A DNA stretch of 64,000 nucleotides. It comes from Geodermatophilus africanus (lineage in GTDB: Bacteria; Actinomycetota; Actinomycetes; Mycobacteriales; Geodermatophilaceae). The notes beneath the pieces were generated by a model. The model was given only the letters and a program-made list of their open reading frames with translations. It did no database searches and was not told the DNA's origin. Location of the stretch: contig NZ_FNOT01000002.1 in assembly GCF_900107105.1 (NCBI RefSeq), forward strand, positions 248,001-312,000. The letters are read 5' to 3'. A program made the translations under genes and the position numbers. Positions 42,614 through 49,343 of the stretch are shown in pieces (within the stretch, counting starts at the first letter, position 1; each line of letters starts with the position of its first letter).

Positions 42614-43217
42614 AACCGGGCCGCACGGGTCGGCGTTCTCCGGCCGGGTCGGCTGGGGGGCGCGCCCGGCGCTGCTCGTCATCGACCTGTGCCGGGCCTA
42701 CACCGAGCCGGGCGGACCCTTCGCGCTGCCCGACCCGGGCCCCGCGGTCGCGGCGACGGCCGAGCTGGTCGCGGCGGCGCGAGCGCGCGGGCACCCGGTG
42801 GTGTGGACGGCGGTCCGCTACGCCGCCGGCCTGGAGGACGGCGGGTTGTTCGTGCACAAGGTGCCCGCGCTGGCCTGCTTCGTCGAGGACGCCCCGGGCG
42901 ACTGGGGGGCGCTGGCCCTCCAGCCGGGCCCGGGCGAGCCGGTCGTCGTCAAGCAGTACGCCTCGGCGTTCTTCGGCACCTCGCTGGCCTCCACCCTGCA
43001 TGCGGCGGGTGTCGACACGGTGGTGGTCGCGGGCGTCTCGACGTCGGGCTGCGTGCGGGCCACCGCCATGGACGCGCTCAACTGCGGCTTCCGCCCGCAG
43101 GTGGTGCGTCAGGCCTGCGCCGACCGGACCCCGGCGCTGCACGACAACAACCTCGCCGACCTCGACGCGAAGTACGCCGACGTCGTCGACCTGCCCGAGG
43201 CCCTCGCCCACCTGTAG
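42603..43217 (+). CDS. Isochorismatase-family amidohydrolase, N-carbamoylsarcosine-amidase-like
   Basis: The 204-residue protein has the cysteine-hydrolase triad: Asp in LLVIDLCRAY, Lys in VVVKQYASAFFGT and Cys in GVSTSGCVRATAMDALNCGF. These patterns are closest to N-carbamoylsarcosine amidase. In creatinine breakdown N-methylhydantoin is opened by an ATP-dependent hydantoinase and the N-carbamoylsarcosine formed is hydrolysed to sarcosine; HyuA, HyuB and this enzyme could do these two steps (inference). The start codon sits inside an inverted repeat. Confidence 0.82.
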   Translation: MIVGTGPHGSAFSGRVGWGARPALLVIDLCRAYTEPGGPFALPDPGPAVAATAELVAAARARGHPVVWTAVRYAAGLEDGGLFVHKVPALACFVEDAPGDWGALALQPGPGEPVVVKQYASAFFGTSLASTLHAAGVDTVVVAGVSTSGCVRATAMDALNCGFRPQVVRQACADRTPALHDNNLADLDAKYADVVDLPEALAHL

Positions 43218-43324
43218 ACCGCGGCGCCGCCCGCTGCCACCCCTCGCGCCGGGCGGCACCGCTTCCACGAGCCGGGCCCCGAGCCGACCGGGGCCCGGCG
43301 GCCGGTACACCTCGTCGCACACTC

Positions 43325-43360
43325 GACCCCTGCTTCCTCCCGGGAGCAGGGGCCGAGGTC
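43325..43360. repeat. Dispersed palindrome copy 7
   Basis: CCCCTGCTTCC (43327-43337) pairs with GGGAGCAGGGG (43342-43352), with the outer GAGGTC (43355-43360) facing a shortened left side (GACC only). It lies between the isochorismatase and Nudix genes. Confidence 0.6.
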
Positions 43361-43395
43361 GGCGGGGGAACACCCCGGTGCGGAGGAGGACGCGG

Positions 43396-43860
43396 ATGCC
43401 GAGGACCAGCGCGGGGCTGCTGCTCTACCGGCGGCACCCGGAGCGCGGGGTGGAGGTGCTCGTCGGGCACATGGGTGGTCCGTTCTGGGCGCGCAGGGAC
43501 GCCGGCGCCTGGTCGATCCCCAAGGGCGAGCACGGCCCCGACGAGGAGCCCCGGGACGTCGCGCTGCGCGAGTTCGCCGAGGAGATGGGGTCCCCGGCGC
43601 CGGCGGCCGACCTCGTGCCGCTGGGCGAGGTCCGGCAGTCCGGCGGCAAGCGGCTCACCGCCTGGGCCGCGGAGGGCGACCTCGACGCGTCGGCCACGGT
43701 CAGCAACACCTTCTCCCTCGAGTGGCCGCCGCGCTCGGGCCGCGTGCAGGAGTTCCCCGAGATCGACCGCGCCGCCTGGCTGACCGTCGAGGAGGCCCGC
43801 AGCAGGCTGGTCGCCGGCCAGGTGCCGCTGCTCGACCGGCTGCTCGACCTGCTGGCCTGA
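43396..43860 (+). CDS. Nudix hydrolase
   Basis: The 154-residue protein has a canonical Nudix box, GEHGPDEEPRDVALREFAEE followed by MG, with the REFAEE metal-binding acids. The N terminus (TSAGLLLYRR to GHMGGPFWARRDAGAWSIPKGE) fits the diadenosine/NTP pyrophosphohydrolase group that contains MutT-like proteins of 150-160 residues. In contrast to the NrtR-like protein, the catalytic residues are intact. Substrate unknown. Confidence 0.85.
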   Translation: MPRTSAGLLLYRRHPERGVEVLVGHMGGPFWARRDAGAWSIPKGEHGPDEEPRDVALREFAEEMGSPAPAADLVPLGEVRQSGGKRLTAWAAEGDLDASATVSNTFSLEWPPRSGRVQEFPEIDRAAWLTVEEARSRLVAGQVPLLDRLLDLLA

Positions 43861-43985
43861 CCGTTCGGCAACGGTCTCGCGTCGACTCGTCCCACCCGCC
43901 CCACACCGCTCCGGGCCGGTCCGCGGCCTGGCAGGGTCCTGGCCGGGTGGAGTCACCGGGCTCCCCGACACCGAGGAGGACCCCG

Positions 43986-44243
43986 ATGACGGCATGCGCG
44001 ACGTGCGGTGCGGCCCGCCTGCAGGGCCGGTTCTGCGTCGGCTGCGGCGCGGCGCTCCCGCCGTCCCCGTCGCCGCGCCCGCGGTCGCCGCTGGCCGACG
44101 AGCTGACCCAGCCGGTGCTCCGCCTGGACCGTCCGTCGAAGCCCGCCGTGCCGGCGGTCCGAGCCGACCGGGTGGCACGACACGTCGACACGTCGACGTG
44201 TCGTGATGCGGTTCACAGCAAGCACTACGCTTGCAGGAGTTAG
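43986..44243 (+). CDS. Small zinc-ribbon protein
   Basis: The 85-residue protein starts with ACATCGAARLQGRFCVGCGA, two CxxC knuckles of a zinc ribbon, followed by a Pro/Ser/Arg-rich tail. GAGGAGGACCCCG precedes the ATG. The last 25 codons run through a 30-base palindrome and promoter-like sequence of the next gene, so the 3' end may be secondary. Confidence 0.55.
   Translation: MTACATCGAARLQGRFCVGCGAALPPSPSPRPRSPLADELTQPVLRLDRPSKPAVPAVRADRVARHVDTSTCRDAVHSKHYACRS
44176..44205. promoter_or_regulatory. 13-base inverted repeat upstream of the ferritin-like gene
   Basis: CACGACACGTCGA (44176-44188) and TCGACGTGTCGTG (44193-44205) are perfect arms with a CACG spacer. The inside also contains the direct repeat ACGTCGAC twice. 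Twenty bases on, GCAAGC and GCTTGC form another short inverted repeat. The position, about 105 bases before the ATG at 44311, fits an operator. Confidence 0.55.
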
Positions 44244-44310
44244 CAGACGGGTCGTCGTGGGCAAGACTGCAGACGTCAGGTCATCCCCGATGTCTGGAGT
44301 TCCCCAAGTC

Positions 44311-45282
44311 ATGACCGACAACGCCAAGATCATCAACCAGCTCCGTGCCCTCGTCCTGCTGACCCAGACCGAGGAGCAGGTCGCCCGCACCCGCGTCTCG
44401 CAGGCCCGCACCGAGGCCGTGCGTCGTGAGCTGACCCAGAACGCCGACAACGCCGCCGAGCGGACCCGGGCCATCACCGACCAGCTGCGCGCCCTGGGCG
44501 GCGTGCCGGACGTCGTGACCCCCGCCGTGGGCCGGCTCTCCGCCGTCCTCAAGGCCGGCTTCGAGCAGGCCGAGCCGCTCGAGGAGGCCCTGCTGCAGGA
44601 CCTCTCCCTCGAGCACCAGCTGCTCGACCGCGCCACCTACCTCAAGGTGCTCACGGAGCAGGCCGAGCTGCCGAAGGTCCGCCAGCTCGCCGAGCGGCTG
44701 GTCACGGCGCACAAGGCCACCGTCGAGTGGCTCACCGTCGTCCTCGCCGAGGAGGCCATGGGCGGCCCGGCCGCGCTGCAGGCCACCGCGCTGCAGCGGG
44801 TCGCCGGCACCGCCGCCCGCGCCGCCAACGCCCCGGTCCGCTTCTGGGCCAACCGGGTCAACGAGGTCGTCGAGTCGGTGCACCAGCGCCGCGAGCAGGC
44901 CGGCGAGCGGCTGAACGAGGCGACCGACAAGGCCTCCTCCTTCACCGACGCCGTCCGCGAGACGCTGACCGTCGGCCGCAGCGCCGCGCTGCGCCGGGCC
45001 GAGCGGATCGCCCGCCGCGAGGGCAACCGGGACGCCGCCGAGGCCGCCCGCGCCGCCCGCGAGGAGCTCGGCGACGTCAGCGCCGACGAGCTGCCGATCA
45101 AGGGCTACGACTCGCTGTCGACGCAGGACGCCGTCAAGGCGGTCAAGCAGCTCAAGACCGCGCACGACGTCCGGGTGATCATCCGCTACGAGGAGACCCA
45201 CAAGGCCCGGACCAGCGTCGTCAACGCCGCGCAGACCCAGGTCGCCGCGCTGGCGAAGGAGGCCGTGGGCGTCTCCGAGTGA
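44311..45282 (+). CDS. Ferritin-like helical protein with C-terminal RhoN-like segment
   Basis: The 323-residue protein starts with a long four-helix-type region (IINQLRALVLLTQTEEQVAR, later LLQDLSLEHQLLDRATYLKV and LVTAHKATVEWLTVVLAEEA) typical of ferritin-like actinobacterial proteins. A charged coiled region follows. The C terminus (LPIKGYDSLSTQDAVKAVKQ, VRVIIRYEETHKART) is a small domain seen at the end of many actinobacterial proteins. It is soluble, without membrane spans. A role in stress protection is possible but unproven. A strong terminator follows. ATG 44290 is an alternative start. Confidence 0.62.
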   Translation: MTDNAKIINQLRALVLLTQTEEQVARTRVSQARTEAVRRELTQNADNAAERTRAITDQLRALGGVPDVVTPAVGRLSAVLKAGFEQAEPLEEALLQDLSLEHQLLDRATYLKVLTEQAELPKVRQLAERLVTAHKATVEWLTVVLAEEAMGGPAALQATALQRVAGTAARAANAPVRFWANRVNEVVESVHQRREQAGERLNEATDKASSFTDAVRETLTVGRSAALRRAERIARREGNRDAAEAARAAREELGDVSADELPIKGYDSLSTQDAVKAVKQLKTAHDVRVIIRYEETHKARTSVVNAAQTQVAALAKEAVGVSE

Positions 45283-45298
45283 CGTCGCACCACCTCCT

Positions 45299-45336
45299 CG
45301 CGAGGGCCCGTTCCCATCCGGGAGCGGGCCCTCGCG
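45299..45336 (+). terminator. Hairpin terminator after the ferritin-like gene
   Basis: CGCGAGGGCCCG (45299-45310) and CGGGCCCTCGCG (45325-45336) are perfect 12-base arms around a loop in which TTCCC and GGGAG can also partly pair. It lies 16 bases after the stop codon. Confidence 0.75.
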
Positions 45337-45455
45337 GCCGTCCGGGGAGGGGCGGCACGTGCTCGCCCGGGCGCGGTCGGTCGGGGCTCGCCCGATGGGG
45401 AGATCCCGGTCGCACCGCGTTTGACCTGCGGCGCACCCCGGGGATGGGATGCCGC

Positions 45456-45878
45456 ATGAGCATCACACCGGACGCCCTCGAGCAGGAGTTCTCCCTGATG
45501 ACGGCCGTCACCCGCCTGGACTTCCTGGCCCGGCGGGACAGCGGGGAGACCACCCTCAACACCGTGGAGGACGTCGACGCCGACGACTGGTCCTCGTTCA
45601 AGGCCGCCACCACCTCGCTCGACGTCCCCGAGTCCCTGGAGCTGCTGGCCCTCGGTGAGGTCGTCGCCCGCAAGGCCCGCGACAGCCAGCTGACCGGCTT
45701 CCGCGCCGCGCTGCGCGGCGGCGCCTCCTGGGAGCAGATCGCCACGTCGCTCGACGTCCGGCCCGAGGAGGCCTGGACCCGGTACCACCAGCTCATCGAG
45801 CGCCAGGAGCGCTCGCGGGTGCTCGACCCCGACGCGGCCGCGGCCGCCCGCGAGCTCGCCGGCACGCGTCCGCGCTGA
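45456..45878 (+). CDS. Conserved-looking protein with HTH-like C terminus
   Basis: The 140-residue protein is acidic and helical. Residues about 85-125 (RAALRGGASWEQIATSLDVR, PEEAWTRYHQLIERQ) look like a helix-turn-helix of the sigma-70 region-4 kind. It may be a small DNA-binding regulator; no family is recognised with certainty. Its stop is followed directly by the first composite repeat. Confidence 0.55.
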   Translation: MSITPDALEQEFSLMTAVTRLDFLARRDSGETTLNTVEDVDADDWSSFKAATTSLDVPESLELLALGEVVARKARDSQLTGFRAALRGGASWEQIATSLDVRPEEAWTRYHQLIERQERSRVLDPDAAAAARELAGTRPR

Positions 45879-45879
45879 A

Positions 45880-46095
45880 GAGGACCCCGTCCTCCTCGTG
45901 GAGGACCCTCCCGCCCCCCCGCCATGGGAGGACCTCGTCCTCCCCACCCCTCGCGCGCTCGGGGCGGTGCCCTGGACGGGGCCGCGGCGGGACCCTGCGC
46001 GGGGGCCGCGGGGCGCGCGGCGAGCCGCTGGACGGGGCCGGCCCCGACGGGGCGGGCAGCGGCACCCTGCAGGCGGGCCGTCCCGGCAGGCACTC
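45880..46095. repeat. Composite repeat R1 (GAGGACCCCGTCCTC type)
   Basis: The stretch begins with the hairpin GAGGACCCCGTCCTC (45880-45894), then a variant GGAGGACCTCGTCCTCC near 45927-45943. CTCG-rich and GCGGCGGGACCCTG segments follow, then GCGGCGAGCCGCTGGACGGG and CACCCTGCAGG. The same modules in the same order occur in R2 (49208) and R3 (49637). It fills most of the 344-base gap after the HTH-like gene; I see no gene in it. Confidence 0.65.
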
Positions 46096-46222
46096 GGCGC
46101 GCACGCGCCGGTTCCGCTCGGGCCGCCGATCCGCTGCACTGGCCGGTGCTGGCGTCGTCCCCGGCAGCCGCCACGGGAGCGCCGGCGCGCGAGAACCCGA
46201 GCAACCGTCCAGGAGGAACGCG

Positions 46223-46456
46223 ATGAGCCAGGCCACCGAGACCGGCGACGTCACCGGCACCAAGGACAAGGACTACAACCTCATCTGGTTCACCGAGCAG
46301 TGCCTGAGCAACGCGCTGCGGCTGGAGACCTACATCCAGGACGCGGAGCGGGACGGCGACAACGAGCTCGCCGAGCTGTTCCGCAAGGCACAGAGCGACA
46401 GCCGCAAGGGTGCCGAGCGGGGCAAGGCGCTGCTGCGCTCCCGCATGAGCGGCTGA
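46223..46456 (+). CDS. Small conserved-looking helical protein
   Basis: The 77-residue protein (KDKDYNLIWFTEQCLSNALR, then DGDNELAELFRKAQSDSRKG) is all-helical and charged, with one cysteine. It starts at ATG behind AGGAGGAACGCG and is followed by a strong terminator. Similar short proteins appear common in actinobacteria, but the function is unknown. Confidence 0.65.
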   Translation: MSQATETGDVTGTKDKDYNLIWFTEQCLSNALRLETYIQDAERDGDNELAELFRKAQSDSRKGAERGKALLRSRMSG

Positions 46457-46468
46457 GTCCCGCGCAGG

Positions 46469-46499
46469 GGCCGGGGCCGGACGTCGTCCGGCCCCGGCC
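46469..46499 (+). terminator. Hairpin terminator after the 77-residue protein gene
   Basis: GGCCGGGGCCGGACG (46469-46483) and CGTCCGGCCCCGGCC (46485-46499) are perfect 15-base arms; the tip opens to form the loop. It begins 13 bases after the stop. Confidence 0.75.
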
Positions 46500-46526
46500 G
46501 CTGTTCGTTCCGCGGGACCGGCGTCC

Positions 46527-46665
46527 TTGCGGCGCGATGTCCTGGTCGTTGCCTGCCGCTGCACCGAGCCGGCCGAGGAGGGTGCGCGGATCGTCGACGG
46601 GCTGCGCGAGGTGGCGATGCCGGTCGCCGAGCACGTCGAGCCGATGCCCTACCCGGCGCCCGGCG
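46527..46665 (+). pseudogene. Possible fragment of a BBE-type FAD-linked oxidase
   Basis: About 45 codons read LVVACRCTEPAEEGARIVDG, then LREVAMPVAEHVEPMPYPAP. This resembles the segment of berberine-bridge-type FAD oxidases that reads DPAEGERVLAPLR..VGPMPY. No start region, FAD site or C terminus is present, and the frame then runs antisense through the thioesterase gene. I take it as a decayed remnant; the identification is by eye only. Confidence 0.35.
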
Positions 46666-46741
46666 CAGCCCCCGTCGTCCCCGGCCGGGGCCGACCGTGG
46701 TCAGGCCGCACCCGCCCCGAGAGGACCATCGGCCGTGCGGC

Positions 46742-47125
46742 TCAGCGGTGCAGCAGCGCGAACGTGGCGACGGCGTGCGCGACCGCCTCGCCGTCCTGCT
46801 CGACGTCGGCCTCGCACACGGTGAGGTGTGCGCCGCGGGTGCGCACCCGGCCGGTCACGAGGAGCGCGCCCGGCCGGCCCGGCCGCAGGTAGGTGACGGT
46901 GAGCTGGCTGGTCGCCGGCACCTCGCCCTCGCCCGTGGTGGTGCGCACCGCCTGGCCCATCGCGGTGTCCACCAGCGTGGCCAGCACACCGCCGTGCAGC
47001 GTGCCCGCCGGGTTCAGGTGCTCCTCGCGCACCTCGAAGGCGATCCGCGCAGCGCCGTCGTCGGCGTCCTCGACCCGTGCACCGATCCGCCCGGCGAAGC
47101 CCCCGGGGCCCGTCTGCTCGCTCAT
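46742..47125 (-). CDS. PaaI-type hotdog thioesterase
   Basis: The 127-residue protein has the hotdog signature NPAGTLHGGVLATLVDTAMG, in which the HGG and the following Asp form the thioester-cleaving site, then SQLTVTYLRPGRPG. PaaI-like enzymes hydrolyse acyl-CoA esters. No CoA-pathway genes adjoin it. Confidence 0.85.
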   Translation of the reverse strand: MSEQTGPGGFAGRIGARVEDADDGAARIAFEVREEHLNPAGTLHGGVLATLVDTAMGQAVRTTTGEGEVPATSQLTVTYLRPGRPGALLVTGRVRTRGAHLTVCEADVEQDGEAVAHAVATFALLHR

Positions 47126-47245
47126 GCCGCCGCGCTACCCGTCCCGGAGCCCGCCGACGCACCGGCCGGACTCGTGCCGCGGGCGCCGGGGCCCTAGCGT
47201 CACGGGCGTCCGCCGGCCCAGCCGGCGCCGTCGGGAGGAGCAGGC

Positions 47246-47938
47246 GTGGGGGTACCGCAGCAGGTCCTGGACCGCTGGGCCGATGGCGAGCGGCTGTTCG
47301 CCACCGCGCTGGGCCGGCTGACCGACGAGGAGTTCGACGGCGCCTCGCTGCTGCCCGGCTGGGACCGCCGGCACGTCATCGCCCACGTCGCGCGGAACGC
47401 CGACGCGGTGGGCAACCTGCTGACCTGGGCGCGCACCGGGACCGAGACGCCGATGTACCCCTCACGGGAGGCGCGGGACGCCGGCATCGAGGAGTCCGCC
47501 GGGCTCGACCCGGCCCGGCTGCGCACCGAGCTGGTCGCCGCCACGGCCCGCTTCGCCGACGCCGTCCGCGGGCTTCCGGAGCCGGCCTGGTCGGCGACGG
47601 TGCGCACCATGCAGGACCGCGAGGTGCCGGCGTCCGAGGTGCCGTGGATGCGCTGTGTCGAGGTGACCGTGCACGCCGTCGACCTCGACGCCGGCGTGGG
47701 GTTCGCCGACGTCGACGATGCGGTGCTGGCGGCGATCTGCGAGGAGGTGCTCGCCGCCTGGGCGAGGCGCGGCGAGACGCCCGACGTCGTCGTCTTCGCC
47801 GGCGACCAGGAGTGGGGCAGCGGCGCGGTCGCCGTCTCCGGGTCGCTGCCGGTGGTCACCAGCTGGCTGACCGGGCGCAGCCGGGGCGAGGGGCTCGCCG
47901 TGGACGGCGCCCTGCCGCCGCTGCCCCGCTGGGTCTGA
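47246..47938 (+). CDS. Mycothiol-dependent maleylpyruvate isomerase family enzyme
   Basis: The 230-residue protein has the DinB-like N-terminal bundle with metal-type histidines: LLPGWDRRHVIAHVARNADA and later RCVEVTVHAVDLDAG. The C-terminal region is the MDMPI C domain. Members use mycothiol as cofactor or are relatives of unknown activity; this supports an actinobacterial host. The usual three-His metal site appears present. GTG start behind GGGAGGAG. Confidence 0.83.
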   Translation: MGVPQQVLDRWADGERLFATALGRLTDEEFDGASLLPGWDRRHVIAHVARNADAVGNLLTWARTGTETPMYPSREARDAGIEESAGLDPARLRTELVAATARFADAVRGLPEPAWSATVRTMQDREVPASEVPWMRCVEVTVHAVDLDAGVGFADVDDAVLAAICEEVLAAWARRGETPDVVVFAGDQEWGSGAVAVSGSLPVVTSWLTGRSRGEGLAVDGALPPLPRWV

Positions 47939-48217
47939 GGACCCCCGCGACCGGATCGCCGCGACCTCACCACCGGCCGCGTCGTCGTGCGCCGGTGTGG
48001 TCATCCGCCCGGCCGGAGACCACACCCGGCGCACACGCACCAGCGGCACCGGACACGCCGGACACTGGTGGTAACTGAACCTCACCGTCTCGTACAGTGC
48101 GGTCGTCCGGCGTCACGGGGGCGCCGGACACCGACTCCGCCTCCGGGCGCCGACGGTTGCGCGCCGCGCCGCCGGGGGTACCGGCACGGGACCTCTCGCC
48201 CAGCCCCGGAGTCGCCC

Positions 48218-49186
48218 GTGGACCCGACCGAACCGCCCGTGCCCGAGCTGCAGACCATGCCGCTGGGCCTCTATGACGTGGTCCAGTACGCGATCCTCGG
48301 CGCCGGGTTCGCGCTGTTCGCCTACTTCCTGTACGCGCTCACCAGCCGGGACGAGGTCTCCGCCCGGTACCGCCCCTCCTCGCACGCGGCGCTCTGCCTG
48401 GCCGCGGTGGCGACGGTCGCCTACCTGCTGCTCTACCTCGACTGGGACGGCGGCTTCCGGCTCGAGGACGGCGTGTACGTGCCGAACGAGGAGGCGCGGA
48501 CGACGGAGAGCACGCGCTACATCGACTGGTCGGTCACCGTGCCGCTGCTCACCGTCGAGCTGCTGGCCGTCTGCTCGGTCGCCGGCAAGGCCGCCCGCCG
48601 GCTGCGCTCCAGCACCATGGCCGCGGCCCTCCTGATGATCGCCACCGGCTACCTGGGGGCACAGGTGCTCGACCAGGGCCGGGACCGGACCGCCCTGGTC
48701 GTGTGGGGGCTGATCAGCACCGCGTTCTTCGTCTACCTCTACGTCGCGCTCATCGGTGCGGTGCGCCGGTCTATGCCGACGATGGGGCCCGAGGCGGCGA
48801 CCAGCCTGCGGAACGCGACGATCGTGCTGCTGAGCAGCTTCGGCGTGTACCCGCTGGTCTACGCCGTCCCCGTGTTCGCCGACGTCACCCCGGCCTGGTT
48901 CACCGCCATGCAGGTCGGCTACTCCGCGGCCGACGTCGTGGCCAAGGTCGGCTTCGGGGTCCTCGTGCACAAGGTGGCCAAGCTGCGCACCGCCGAGGAC
49001 GTCGCGGCCGGTGTCGACACGCACCCCGAACCGGTGTGGTCGAGCAACGTGCACAAGAGCGAGGGCGTGCTGCCCGAGCTCGGCCGGGTCGCCCCGGCGG
49101 TGGTCGACCGGCTCGGCGGCGCACCGGACGGGGCAGCCGGGCGCCGGTCCGGCACGGCCGCCGGACGCCGCCGCGGGGACACCTGA
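48218..49186 (+). CDS. Microbial rhodopsin, DTE-type proton pump
   Basis: The 322-residue protein has seven hydrophobic segments. Helix C reads RYIDWSVTVPLLTVELL, giving Asp103, Thr107 and Glu114 at the bacteriorhodopsin 85/89/96 positions, the DTE set of light-driven proton pumps such as proteorhodopsin and actinorhodopsin. Helix G has the retinal Schiff-base lysine Lys243 in SAADVVAKVGFG. GTG 48218 follows GGAG at seven bases; ATG 48257 is a shorter option. The tail after about residue 260 is long, charged and cytoplasmic. No retinal or carotenoid genes are in the window. Confidence 0.92.
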   Translation: MDPTEPPVPELQTMPLGLYDVVQYAILGAGFALFAYFLYALTSRDEVSARYRPSSHAALCLAAVATVAYLLLYLDWDGGFRLEDGVYVPNEEARTTESTRYIDWSVTVPLLTVELLAVCSVAGKAARRLRSSTMAAALLMIATGYLGAQVLDQGRDRTALVVWGLISTAFFVYLYVALIGAVRRSMPTMGPEAATSLRNATIVLLSSFGVYPLVYAVPVFADVTPAWFTAMQVGYSAADVVAKVGFGVLVHKVAKLRTAEDVAAGVDTHPEPVWSSNVHKSEGVLPELGRVAPAVVDRLGGAPDGAAGRRSGTAAGRRRGDT

Positions 49187-49207
49187 GGCAGGTCCCCGGC
49201 CACCACC

Positions 49208-49335
49208 GGAGAAGGACCCCGTCCTCCTCACCGGAGAAGGACCCCGTCCTCACCCACCTCTCGCGGAGGACCCCGTCCTCCTCACCGCTCGCAGGCTCGC
49301 GGCGAGCCCCTGGACGGGGCCGACCCGGGACGGGG
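49208..49335. repeat. Composite repeat R2
   Basis: Three copies of the hairpin unit lie in tandem at 49211-49226, 49236-49251 (GAAGGACCCCGTCCTC) and 49265-49280 (GGAGGACCCCGTCCTC). They are followed by GCAGGCTCGCGGCGAGCC and CCTGGACGGGGCCGACCC, the module also present in R1 and R3. It ends at the stop codon of the GNAT fusion gene. Confidence 0.75.
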
Positions 49336-49343
49336 GCGAGCCT

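Noticed and set aside
45880-46222. Tandem hairpins considered as a CRISPR array
   Set aside because: Units are too short and spacers irregular, units are themselves palindromic coding-like sequence, and no cas gene is in the window.
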